Below are positions 1 through 9,324 of a stretch of 41,465 bases of DNA, one piece after another. The stretch is from Ochromonas danica (taxonomy: Eukaryota; Sar; Chrysophyceae; Chromulinales; Chromulinaceae), in assembly GCA_015146655.1 (NCBI GenBank), contig VKHL01000192.1, positions 7,965-49,429 of the forward strand. The letters run 5' to 3'. The number at the start of each line of letters is the position of its first letter. The first letter of the stretch is position 1. The position numbers and the translations under genes are program-made. Under the pieces are notes generated by a model. It had not been told where the DNA came from and searched no databases. It worked only from the letters and a program-made list of their open reading frames with translations.

Positions 1-3000
1 TCAGATAGATGTTGTTCAAAGAATCTATTCCAATTCCGTTGGCTTCATCTCGAGTGCTTGTTCCATAAAGCTTAGTATATATCAAATCCCCAGATGCACT
101 GTACTTTGCAAGGAAGATATCTTCTTCTCCAGCATTTGTAAGACCTTGAAAATCACCTTCTTTCACTACTCCTGTAAGGATGACATTGTTCTCCTTGTCA
201 ATCGCTAAAGCATAACCCTCAACAACAATACCTTCCAAAAGTTTAGAAAACATCAAAGTGCCATTAGTTGCGAACTTCAAAAAGACCACGGCAGTAGGAC
301 TTTCTTCATCGGCACCACCTACCATGTAGATTGACTCTGATCCATTTAGCACAACAGCTCTTGCCCAACTCCTTGTCCTCTCAAGCCCCTCTGTAACATT
401 ATAGACCATTTCTTCACTATTATCATTATACTTTGCAAGGAAGACTTTGGTTACACTTTCATTGTTACCAAGGTGGCCAGCCACATATACAGCATGATTC
501 TGAGAATCCACTGCAATCCCATTTCCTATGCTATAGTTATAAGAAGACAACCGAACGGTATAAAGTACCGTCATCTGACTCTGTACTACCTCCGTTGGAG
601 CACCCGTTGGAACTTGGGTTGGGACTTCCGTGGGATGTTGGGTTGGAACAGCTGTTGCTAGCGCTTGAGTAGGAACTTGGGTCGGAGCACCCGTTGGAAC
701 TTGGGTTCGAAATGATGTGGTTGGTCCCGCCACTTTCATATAGAATGCATTGGTGATGTCACGCGTGACATCTTCGTAGCCTGTGATGAAGATGTCGTGA
801 TCGTCATCCACAAATACTCCCAAACCGTACCCTTTCTTTCCATACTGAGCTGTGTACATCCAACTGCCATTGGTCGAATACTTCTGTAAGACAATAGATG
901 ATGAGCTGCTGTCACCCGATGATGATGAATAATTGTATCCCACAATATAGAGGAAGCCGTACTCATGATCGATGGCAATGGCATCACCTCGGAGATCATA
1001 ACCATGGCCTGAAAACTTAGTATATATAGTATTGCCATCACTATCATATTTCCATAAGAAGATCGATGGTCGTTCTTGTCCATCCACGTTGCTGTAGTAA
1101 GTACTTCCTGTGATATAGACATTATCATCTCGATCCAATACTAACGCATTTGCGGAAGCATAGCCACCGTATCCAAACAATCTCGTATAGAGAACAGACC
1201 CAGCAGAATTCAGCTTCATCAAGAAGGCATTGACAGAGCCACTGTTTGTCTGGCCATTTAGAGAGCCATAAGTGAATCCTGTCAGATAGATGTTGTTCAA
1301 AGAATCTATTCCAATTCCGTTGGCTTCATCTCGAGTGCTTGTTCCATAAAGCTTAGTATATATCAAATCCCCAGATGCACTGTACTTTGCAAGGAAGATA
1401 TCTTCTTCTCCAGCATTTGTAAGACCTTGAAAATCACCTTCTTTCACTACTCCTGTAAGGATGACATTGTTCTCCTTGTCAATCGCTAAAGCATAACCCT
1501 CAACAACAATACCTTCCAAAAGTTTAGAAAACATCAAAGTGCCATTAGTTGCGAACTTCAAAAAGACCACGGCAGTAGGACTTTCTTCATCGGCACCACC
1601 TACCATGTAGATTGACTCTGATCCATTTAGCACAACAGCTCTTGCCCAACTCCTTGTCCTCTCAAGCCCCTCTGTAACATTATAGACCATTTCTTCACTA
1701 TTATCATTATACTTTGCAAGGAAGACTTTGGTTACACTTTCATTGTTACCAAGGTGGCCAGCCACATATACAGCATGATTCTGAGAATCCACTGCAATCC
1801 CATTTCCTATGCTATAGTTATAAGAAGACAACCGAACGGTATAAAGTACCGTCATCTGACTCTGTACTACCTCCGTTGGAGCACCCGTTGGAACTTGGGT
1901 TGGGACTTCCGTGGGATGTTGGGTTGGAACAGCTGTTGCTAGCGCTTGAGTAGGAACTTGGGTCGGAGCACCCGTTGGAACTTGGGTTCGAAATGATGTG
2001 GTTGGTCCCGCCACTTTCATATAGAATGCATTGGTGATGTCACGCGTGACATCTTCGTAGCCTGTGATGAAGATGTCGTGATCGTCATCCACAAATACTC
2101 CCAAACCGTACCCTTTCTTTCCATACTGAGCTGTGTACATCCAACTGCCATTGGTCGAATACTTCTGTAAGACAATAGATGATGAGCTGCTGTCACCCGA
2201 TGATGATGAATAATTGTATCCCACAATATAGAGGAAGCCGTACTCATGATCGATGGCAATGGCATCACCTCGGAGATCATAACCATGGCCTGAAAACTTA
2301 GTATATATAGTATTGCCATCACTATCATATTTCCATAAGAAGATCGATGGTCGTTCTTGTCCATCCACGTTGCTGTAGTAAGTACTTCCTGTGATATAGA
2401 CATTATCATCTCGATCCAATACTAACGCATTTGCGGAAGCATAGCCACCGTATCCAAACAATCTCGTATAGAGAACAGACCCAGCAGAATTCAGCTTCAT
2501 CAAGAAGGCATTGACAGAGCCACTGTTTGTCTGGCCATTTAGAGAGCCATAAGTGAATCCTGTCAGATAGATGTTGTTCAAAGAATCTATTCCAATTCCG
2601 TTGGCTTCATCTCGAGTGCTTGTTCCATAAAGCTTAGTATATATCAAATCCCCAGATGCACTGTACTTTGCAAGGAAGATATCTTCTTCTCCAGCATTTG
2701 TAAGACCTTGAAAATCACCTTCTTTCACTACTCCTGTAAGGATGACATTGTTCTCCTTGTCAATCGCTAAAGCATAACCCTCAACAACAATACCTTCCAA
2801 AAGTTTAGAAAACATCAAAGTGCCATTAGTTGCGAACTTCAAAAAGACCACGGCAGTAGGACTTTCTTCATCGGCACCACCTACCATGTAGATTGACTCT
2901 GATCCATTTAGCACAACAGCTCTTGCCCAACTCCTTGTCCTCTCAAGCCCCTCTGTAACATTATAGACCATTTCTTCACTATTATCATTATACTTTGCAA

Positions 3001-5210
3001 GGAAGACTTTGGTTACACTTTCATTGTTACCAAGGTGGCCAGCCACATATACAGCATGATTCTGAGAATCCACTGCAATCCCATTTCCTATGCTATAGTT
3101 ATAAGAAGACAACCGAACGGTATAAAGTACCGTCATCTGACTCTGTACTACCTCCGTTGGAGCACCCGTTGGAACTTGGGTTGGGACTTCCGTGGGATGT
3201 TGGGTTGGAACAGCTGTTGCTAGCGCTTGAGTAGGAACTTGGGTCGGAGCACCCGTTGGAACTTGGGTTCGAAATGATGTGGTTGGTCCCGCCACTTTCA
3301 TATAGAATGCATTGGTGATGTCACGCGTGACATCTTCGTAGCCTGTGATGAAGATGTCGTGATCGTCATCCACAAATACTCCCAAACCGTACCCTTTCTT
3401 TCCATACTGAGCTGTGTACATCCAACTGCCATTGGTCGAATACTTCTGTAAGACAATAGATGATGAGCTGCTGTCACCCGATGATGATGAATAATTGTAT
3501 CCCACAATATAGAGGAAGCCGTACTCATGATCGATGGCAATGGCATCACCTCGGAGATCATAACCATGGCCTGAAAACTTAGTATATATAGTATTGCCAT
3601 CACTATCATATTTCCATAAGAAGATCGATGGTCGTTCTTGTCCATCCACGTTGCTGTAGTAAGTACTTCCTGTGATATAGACATTATCATCTCGATCCAA
3701 TACTAACGCATTTGCGGAAGCATAGCCACCGTATCCAAACAATCTCGTATAGAGAACAGACCCAGCAGAATTCAGCTTCATCAAGAAGGCATTGACAGAG
3801 CCACTGTTTGTCTGGCCATTTAGAGAGCCATAAGTGAATCCTGTCAGATAGATGTTGTTCAAAGAATCTATTCCAATTCCGTTGGCTTCATCTCGAGTGC
3901 TTGTTCCATAAAGCTTAGTATATATCAAATCCCCAGATGCACTGTACTTTGCAAGGAAGATATCTTCTTCTCCAGCATTTGTAAGACCTTGAAAATCACC
4001 TTCTTTCACTACTCCTGTAAGGATGACATTGTTCTCCTTGTCAATCGCTAAAGCATAACCCTCAACAACAATACCTTCCAAAAGTTTAGAAAACATCAAA
4101 GTGCCATTAGTTGCGAACTTCAAAAAGACCACGGCAGTAGGACTTTCTTCATCGGCACCACCTACCATGTAGATTGACTCTGATCCATTTAGCACAACAG
4201 CTCTTGCCCAACTCCTTGTCCTCTCAAGCCCCTCTGTAACATTATAGACCATTTCTTCACTATTATCATTATACTTTGCAAGGAAGACTTTGGTTACACT
4301 TTCATTGTTACCAAGGTGGCCAGCCACATATACAGCATGATTCTGAGAATCCACTGCAATCCCATTTCCTATGCTATAGTTATAAGAAGACAACCGAACG
4401 GTATAAAGTACCGTCATCTGACTCTGTACTACCTCCGTTGGAGCACCCGTTGGAACTTGGGTTGGGACTTCCGTGGGATGTTGGGTTGGAACAGCTGTTG
4501 CTAGCGCTTGAGTAGGAACTTGGGTCGGAGCACCCGTTGGAACTTGGGTTCGAAATGATGTGGTTGGTCCCGCCACTTTCATATAGAATGCATTGGTGAT
4601 GTCACGCGTGACATCTTCGTAGCCTGTGATGAAGATGTCGTGATCGTCATCCACAAATACTCCCAAACCGTACCCTTTCTTTCCATACTGAGCTGTGTAC
4701 ATCCAACTGCCATTGGTCGAATACTTCTGTAAGACAATAGATGATGAGCTGCTGTCACCCGATGATGATGAATAATTGTATCCCACAATATAGAGGAAGC
4801 CGTACTCATGATCGATGGCAATGGCATCACCTCGGAGATCATAACCATGGCCTGAAAACTTAGTATATATAGTATTGCCATCACTATCATATTTCCATAA
4901 GAAGATCGATGGTCGTTCTTGTCCATCCACGTTGCTGTAGTAAGTACTTCCTGTGATATAGACATTATCATCTCGATCCAATACTAACGCATTTGCGGAA
5001 GCATAGCCACCGTATCCAAACAATCTCGTATAGAGAACAGACCCAGCAGAATTCAGCTTCATCAAGAAGGCATTGACAGAGCCACTGTTTGTCTGGCCAT
5101 TTAGAGAGCCATAAGTGAATCCTGTCAGATAGATGTTGTTCAAAGAATCTATTCCAATTCCGTTGGCTTCATCTCGAGTGCTTGTTCCATAAAGCTTAGT
5201 AAAAATCAAA
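1..5210 (-). repeat. Tandem array of identical 1281-bp coding units (four full copies plus a partial)
   Basis: Copies start at 1, 1282, 2563 and 3844. A fifth partial copy runs from 5125 to about 5200-5210, where sequence begins to differ (…cttagtatatatc against …cttagtaaaaatc). The period is 1281 bp, divisible by three, so the frame is kept. All overlapping translations of the four copies are identical and I saw no base difference when comparing lines. The edge of identity falls inside a propeller blade, not at the Pro-Thr linker, so the duplication joint does not match the domain boundary. The number of copies beyond the left edge is unknown. Confidence 0.95.
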
Positions 5211-5767
5211 TCCCCAGATGGGCTGTACTTCATGATGAAGATATTATCATCATATTCGTCTTCTCCAGCATTGATAAATACAGTTCCTGTAAGGATGATG
5301 TTGTTCTCCTTGTCAATTGCCAAGGCAACACCACCAATATCACTATAAACAGCAATACCTTCCACCATTTTAGAAAAAATCAAAGTGCCATTAGTTGCGA
5401 ACTTAAAAAAGATCGCGATATTAGAAGGACTTTCAAACGCACTACCCGCCATGTAGATTGACTCTGATCCATTAAGCACTATAGCAAATGCCCCACTGCT
5501 TGTTCCAAACCCCTTTGTAACATTATAAACCATTTCTTCGCTGGTATCATTATACTTTGCAAGGAACAGTGAACTTTCTTCGCTGTCACCAAGGACGCCT
5601 GTCACATATACAGCGTGATTCTGAGAATCCACTGCAATCCCACATCCTTCACTAAAGTTATAAGAAGACAACCAAACGGTGTAAAGTACCGTCTGACTTT
5701 GTACTACCTGTCCCACCATCAAGAAGAAAAATATTAGAATTAGAACAGAGAAGAAATAAGTCATCAT
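1..5767 (-). CDS. Secreted multi-propeller protein with Pro-Thr linkers, 3' end beyond the window
   Basis: Read on the minus strand from ATG at 5767-5765, the frame stays open for 1922 codons to the left edge, so the C-terminus is outside the window. An in-frame TAA lies two codons upstream of the start. Residues 1 to about 24 form a signal peptide (hydrophobic run VLILIFFFLMVG, likely cut near VVQS). The mature chain repeats a blade pattern of the type [GA]-[IL]-x-[IVL]-D-x-x-x-x-[IV]-Y-[IV]-[TVA]-G, e.g. GIAVDSQNHAVYVAG, GIGIDSLNNIYLTG and ALVLDRDDNVYITG, as in SBBP-type beta-propeller repeats. Seven such blades precede each Pro-Thr linker (QVPTGAPTQVPTQ and on), so each 427-residue module is probably one seven-bladed propeller plus a linker of about 45 residues. 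The first three or so blades (5690 to about 5200) are diverged; the rest lies in the identical 1281-bp array. Many N-x-[ST] sites fit secretion. The role is inferred to be cell-wall, mucilage or adhesion; the ligand is unknown. The family assignment rests on pattern recognition only. Confidence 0.82.
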   Translation of the reverse strand, partial: MMTYFFSVLILIFFFLMVGQVVQSQTVLYTVWLSSYNFSEGCGIAVDSQNHAVYVTGVLGDSEESSLFLAKYNDTSEEMVYNVTKGFGTSSGAFAIVLNGSESIYMAGSAFESPSNIAIFFKFATNGTLIFSKMVEGIAVYSDIGGVALAIDKENNIILTGTVFINAGEDEYDDNIFIMKYSPSGDLIFTKLYGTSTRDEANGIGIDSLNNIYLTGFTYGSLNGQTNSGSVNAFLMKLNSAGSVLYTRLFGYGGYASANALVLDRDDNVYITGSTYYSNVDGQERPSIFLWKYDSDGNTIYTKFSGHGYDLRGDAIAIDHEYGFLYIVGYNYSSSSGDSSSSSIVLQKYSTNGSWMYTAQYGKKGYGLGVFVDDDHDIFITGYEDVTRDITNAFYMKVAGPTTSFRTQVPTGAPTQVPTQALATAVPTQHPTEVPTQVPTGAPTEVVQSQMTVLYTVRLSSYNYSIGNGIAVDSQNHAVYVAGHLGNNESVTKVFLAKYNDNSEEMVYNVTEGLERTRSWARAVVLNGSESIYMVGGADEESPTAVVFLKFATNGTLMFSKLLEGIVVEGYALAIDKENNVILTGVVKEGDFQGLTNAGEEDIFLAKYSASGDLIYTKLYGTSTRDEANGIGIDSLNNIYLTGFTYGSLNGQTNSGSVNAFLMKLNSAGSVLYTRLFGYGGYASANALVLDRDDNVYITGSTYYSNVDGQERPSIFLWKYDSDGNTIYTKFSGHGYDLRGDAIAIDHEYGFLYIVGYNYSSSSGDSSSSSIVLQKYSTNGSWMYTAQYGKKGYGLGVFVDDDHDIFITGYEDVTRDITNAFYMKVAGPTTSFRTQVPTGAPTQVPTQALATAVPTQHPTEVPTQVPTGAPTEVVQSQMTVLYTVRLSSYNYSIGNGIAVDSQNHAVYVAGHLGNNESVTKVFLAKYNDNSEEMVYNVTEGLERTRSWARAVVLNGSESIYMVGGADEESPTAVVFLKFATNGTLMFSKLLEGIVVEGYALAIDKENNVILTGVVKEGDFQGLTNAGEEDIFLAKYSASGDLIYTKLYGTSTRDEANGIGIDSLNNIYLTGFTYGSLNGQTNSGSVNAFLMKLNSAGSVLYTRLFGYGGYASANALVLDRDDNVYITGSTYYSNVDGQERPSIFLWKYDSDGNTIYTKFSGHGYDLRGDAIAIDHEYGFLYIVGYNYSSSSGDSSSSSIVLQKYSTNGSWMYTAQYGKKGYGLGVFVDDDHDIFITGYEDVTRDITNAFYMKVAGPTTSFRTQVPTGAPTQVPTQALATAVPTQHPTEVPTQVPTGAPTEVVQSQMTVLYTVRLSSYNYSIGNGIAVDSQNHAVYVAGHLGNNESVTKVFLAKYNDNSEEMVYNVTEGLERTRSWARAVVLNGSESIYMVGGADEESPTAVVFLKFATNGTLMFSKLLEGIVVEGYALAIDKENNVILTGVVKEGDFQGLTNAGEEDIFLAKYSASGDLIYTKLYGTSTRDEANGIGIDSLNNIYLTGFTYGSLNGQTNSGSVNAFLMKLNSAGSVLYTRLFGYGGYASANALVLDRDDNVYITGSTYYSNVDGQERPSIFLWKYDSDGNTIYTKFSGHGYDLRGDAIAIDHEYGFLYIVGYNYSSSSGDSSSSSIVLQKYSTNGSWMYTAQYGKKGYGLGVFVDDDHDIFITGYEDVTRDITNAFYMKVAGPTTSFRTQVPTGAPTQVPTQALATAVPTQHPTEVPTQVPTGAPTEVVQSQMTVLYTVRLSSYNYSIGNGIAVDSQNHAVYVAGHLGNNESVTKVFLAKYNDNSEEMVYNVTEGLERTRSWARAVVLNGSESIYMVGGADEESPTAVVFLKFATNGTLMFSKLLEGIVVEGYALAIDKENNVILTGVVKEGDFQGLTNAGEEDIFLAKYSASGDLIYTKLYGTSTRDEANGIGIDSLNNIYL

Positions 5768-7003
5768 GTCTTATTAAGTATTGTTGAAGTGAAATCTTCG
5801 AGGAAAACAAAACAAGACAGCAGCGAGGAAGAATTGCCAATAGCAATAATAGTGATAGTAGATAGTAACAACAGCTCTAAAAGAAGAGACTAGTAGAAGA
5901 TCTAGGCTCAAAGCTCAAAAGTGGTGTCGTCAACAAGACCAAAACTTTCTTCTTATTGACACCAACTGATGGTATTTGATTCTGATTGTTGATTGATGAT
6001 TTCTCTCTCTCTCTCTCTCTCTCTCACGGCCGACCACTGCACTTCCTGCACAACAGTGGAGTTATGTAAAAGCATAACTCCCAATAATGATTTTCAGCAA
6101 TGAACAAACTATAGCAGCTACTGTTTAACTTAACGTGTAAAATTGCGACAATGATGGTACCGTATACTACAAAATAGCCCCTCTTCTCATTATTATTAGC
6201 CACTGTCATCCGTTCCATCACGCTACCATCACGCCTTTGCCTAACAACCCTAACCCTTGATTGTCAATGATATTGTATTTCTTTGCGAATCACGAAGTAT
6301 TCATGACATAACCTAACAAGATAACCTGAGTTTGATGACCAAGAACTACCATCTAGGCCCTTTCATTGACAGTCTGGTATTATAATTGATTAACAAAACA
6401 GAAAGCTTGTAAACATAAAATGAAGAAGAAATGCTCTCTTTCTTACCAATGAGAACGTGTTAAAGGGTTGTAATAATGCAGTTCACTTTGCACCAGCGAA
6501 ATACAAGTGCAGCCGTTTGCTGAAAGAAAAGCTGAAGCGTAAAAAATGAAAGAGAAAAGGCTTAAAAGCATTAGCTCATAGAGCAAAACACGCTACTGAA
6601 CAAAAATATGATGCATTTAGCAGACATTATAGTATAAGAAGGGCATACCGAGGTATAGTTTAAACAAAACATGTTAGAGGAAGTGCACAACGCAACATAG
6701 GAGAATATGTTAGAATATAGTAAAATGCGGCATAGCCGACAACGTTATCATTAGCTCTCAAATAATAACAACAATAAACAAACACAATAATGACAAAAAT
6801 AAAAATATAATCTTGAAGGAAGGAATTCACTCAATGAGCTTCATGAATAATAGAGGAGTAGGAATATGCTATTCCTATTAAAATGCTTGAACAAAGATCA
6901 TTCGAAAAGTGAGTAATGCACTCACTCGTACTTTCAATGGTGGTAGTCCTTCCACTTCAAGTCGATGGTTATTACTGCTGGATGTATTGCTTCGCCAAGA
7001 AGA
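5768..7003. other. Intergenic spacer and 5' leader of the propeller gene
   Basis: The first ~100 bp are the leader of the propeller gene. They resemble the leader of the Pro-Thr gene at 8630-8740: both carry a gaag-t-aa(a)-cttc block followed by an AC-rich stretch and 'aatagcaataa'. A (TC)13 tract lies at 6002-6027. Near 6846-6880 is a small perfect inverted repeat (taggaata-tgc-tattccta), about 130 nt past the stop of the Pro-Thr gene. The remainder is AT-rich. I see no credible coding region or RNA gene. Confidence 0.6.
6002..6027. repeat. (TC)n microsatellite
   Basis: A 26-nt TC dinucleotide run about 235 bp upstream of the propeller gene start. A similar run (9109-9131) lies upstream of the related Pro-Thr gene. 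Confidence 0.95.
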
Positions 7004-8629
7004 TTAAGAGCATTCCAAACTACTAAAACAGCGGCAGCACCGTAGAATCAATAGCAGTAAGCCCAAGACAGAACCAATTACTATTCCTACTATTTTAGCA
7101 GCTATTATCAACTTTTTTATAGGCCGATGTTGTCGAGGGGGTAAGAAAAAGTGGACAGGCTTAGAGAAAGTCACCTGGTCAACTTCCACTACACTCTCAG
7201 CAGTAATCACGGTAGCTCCCTCCGCAGCTGCTTCAGATAGTAACGTGCTCAGGAACGATCCGGTCGAGACCGATCGCTGTAGCGTCTGTGTCAGATTGAC
7301 ATAAAGAGCCGTGGCATTGCCTCGATAGACAGGGAAGTCTACCAGCGGTAACTCCAAGTCCACTTGCAACGAATAGGTCTTCTTGGAAGGCGAAGTGAAC
7401 TTTATAACATAATAATCCACATACTTCGTGTATTTCACGTCAACTCCAGCTTCCTTTGCAACCGCTTGTTGAACTGCCCGAGTATCGGCATTCTCTAGAG
7501 GGACATTAAAGTTTCCAATCAGTATCAGCTCGAAGGTACAGTTGAATTTAATAGCCTTTAACTGATCGGCAGCTGGAGAGGGAGCGTGTGTGGGAACGTT
7601 GGTTCGCTTTCGTGTTGGTACTTGGGTTGGATTCCGGGTGGGAGTTAGTGTGGGAACTTTGGTTGGCTTTCGTGTTGGTACTTGGGTTGGATTCCGGGTG
7701 GGAGCTTGTGTTGTGGGAACTTTGGTTGCCTTACGTGTTGGCGATTGGGTAGAAGGAACTTCTGTTGGATTCCGGGTGGGAGCTTGTGTGGGAACGTTGG
7801 TTGTCTTTCGAGTTGGTACTTGGGTTGGATTCCGGGTAGGGGCTCGTGTTGGAACGTCGGTTGGCTTTCGAGTTGGCGATTGGGTCGGATTTAGGGTGGG
7901 AGCTTGTGTTGTTGGGCCTCGGGTTGGCACTTGGGTAGAAGGAGGTTCGGTTGGATTTAGGGTGGCAGCTTGTGTTGTTGGGCCTCGGGTTGGTACTGGT
8001 GTTGGCAACAGGGTAGAAGGAGGTTCGGTCGGATTTAGGGTGGGAGCTTGTGTTGTTGGGCCTCGGGTTGGACCTTGGGTTGGCACTTGGGTAGAAGGAG
8101 GTTCGGTTGGATTTAGGGTGGCAGCTTGTGTTGTTGGGCCTCGGGTTGGTGCTGGTGTTGGCAACTGGGTAGAAGGAGGTTCGGTTGGATTAAGGGTGGG
8201 AGATTGTGTTGTAATGATTGTGGGGGCGTCTGTAATAGTAAGGTGGGTCGGATCTGCGCTTGGTGTTATTTCGTTTCCCGTCTCAGCTAACTTCATAAAC
8301 CCAGTGATGAAGTTTTTTTCGAAGATGTCGTGATCATCGTTCTCAAATAATACTCCAAAACTCTTGTCGTCTTCATTGTCCCCCGCTCCATTGGCAGAAT
8401 ACTTCTCCAAGAAATCTTCGGTGGGAAGAAGTTTGGTTGGCACATCCGTGGGGACACTGCGTACGCGCAAGTGGCGCGTTGGCAGCACTTGTTCGTTGGA
8501 ATTTGGGGCACGAAATGAAGCTGCTGCTTCCACTTTCATACCGAATGTATTTTGTTCCCCATGAGATATCCAGGATAATATCAGAAAATAGAATAATAAA
8601 TGAACTTGAATAGAAGAGTAGTTAGTCAT
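7004..8629 (-). CDS. Pro-Thr-rich secreted, single-pass membrane protein with propeller-blade remnant
   Basis: 541 residues, start ATG 8629-8627, stop TAA 7006-7004. Residues 1-24 look like a signal peptide (LLFYFLILSWISHG). Residues about 28-115 contain a shuffled remnant of the neighbouring propeller gene: MKVEAAASFRAP matches its MKVAGPTTSFRTQ, and LEKYSANG…FGVLFENDDHDIF matches LQKYSTNG…LGVFVDDDHDIF. Residues about 130-355 form a Pro-Thr stalk of two repeat kinds, LNPTEPPSTQxPT…PTRGPTTQA (about four) and RNPTQVPTRKPTxVPT (about five). Residues about 357-505 form a compact ectodomain that I do not recognise; its layout recalls SEA-like stalk domains of stramenopile surface proteins. A transmembrane helix (about 511-530, VGIVIGSVLGLLLLIL) and a short Cys-rich tail (RCCRCF) end the protein. 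Likely a cell-surface protein; the function is unknown. Confidence 0.85.
   Translation of the reverse strand: MTNYSSIQVHLLFYFLILSWISHGEQNTFGMKVEAAASFRAPNSNEQVLPTRHLRVRSVPTDVPTKLLPTEDFLEKYSANGAGDNEDDKSFGVLFENDDHDIFEKNFITGFMKLAETGNEITPSADPTHLTITDAPTIITTQSPTLNPTEPPSTQLPTPAPTRGPTTQAATLNPTEPPSTQVPTQGPTRGPTTQAPTLNPTEPPSTLLPTPVPTRGPTTQAATLNPTEPPSTQVPTRGPTTQAPTLNPTQSPTRKPTDVPTRAPTRNPTQVPTRKTTNVPTQAPTRNPTEVPSTQSPTRKATKVPTTQAPTRNPTQVPTRKPTKVPTLTPTRNPTQVPTRKRTNVPTHAPSPAADQLKAIKFNCTFELILIGNFNVPLENADTRAVQQAVAKEAGVDVKYTKYVDYYVIKFTSPSKKTYSLQVDLELPLVDFPVYRGNATALYVNLTQTLQRSVSTGSFLSTLLSEAAAEGATVITAESVVEVDQVTFSKPVHFFLPPRQHRPIKKLIIAAKIVGIVIGSVLGLLLLILRCCRCFSSLECS
7570..8240 (-). repeat. Degenerate Pro-Thr coding minisatellite
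   Basis: In-frame minisatellite within the Pro-Thr gene. The right half uses a unit of roughly 29 codons (NPTEPPST…PTRGPTTQA) and the left half a unit of roughly 20 codons (RNPTQVPTRKPT). The G+T-rich top strand (ggttggatt…gggtggg) also creates a long open frame on the plus strand (7590-8333), which I treat as a shadow. Confidence 0.85.
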
Positions 8630-9324
8630 AATCTCTTTTTAAATAATCTCTTTTGAAGTAAAGCTTCAACGAAAAACACATAACACAGTAATAGGGAGGA
8701 TGAAGAGGACGAATAATTATGAAGCAATCGTCTAGGAATAGCAATAACAACGAACAGAGATGGGAGAGGTTGCCAGAGAAATTCTCCCAGCCTTCTCAGG
8801 GAGAACCACCTCATCGGAAGAATTCCATGGAATTCCAGCCAATTCTCGGCTCCTCTGGTTTTGGCCTCTCTGTCAGTCTGTGCGTCTCCCCACAGTTCAT
8901 CACCCTTACTACAGCAGTACAATGGTGTTATTCCTTATTGTTGTGTAGCTTAAGATTAATAGTTTATCAGCGTCAATAAGAAGGTATTACTTTAGTCGAC
9001 TTTAGATCCAGATCTAACCTCTTCTTCTAGAGCCCTGCTACTTTTTCAACAACGGGCTAGTACATTAATGACGGTCAACCAGGCAGTAAGACATAACGTC
9101 TATCTGAGCTCTCTCTCTCTCTCTCTCTCTTAAAAGCAACATCGCAACCCTTCACTTCTTGCTAAGATACTCGAAGAAGGTAAACAAACCCTCATGGACT
9201 AGACTAAACTGCAACAAAGTGGATATCCTTCGATCGCTACTATATCGAGTGCAACAATTGTTATTATAATCATTTTTACAGAAACGTCATCCAAACATAC
9301 TAAGGAAGGTGCACCCTCCTAGAA
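8630..9324. other. Upstream region of the Pro-Thr gene; 3' flank of the first F-box-like copy
   Basis: Holds the leader of the Pro-Thr gene (similar to that of the propeller gene), a 16-bp perfect palindrome gaattccatggaattc at 8820-8835, and a (CT)n run at 9109-9131. Around 9286-9310 is 'cgtcatccaaacatactaagg', a 3'-flank motif also found beside other family members (near 10955 and 18395). Small frames here look like shadows. Confidence 0.5.

Noticed and set aside
736-4971. Four 130-codon minus-strand frames and paired 79/62-codon plus-strand frames repeated every 1281 bp
   Set aside because: They are out-of-frame shadows of the propeller gene, repeated only because the DNA unit is repeated.
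7590-8333. 247-codon plus-strand frame rich in Val-Gly (VGTWVGFRVG)
   Set aside because: It is the reverse of the Pro-Thr minisatellite in the real minus-strand gene; the repeat keeps stops out of both strands.
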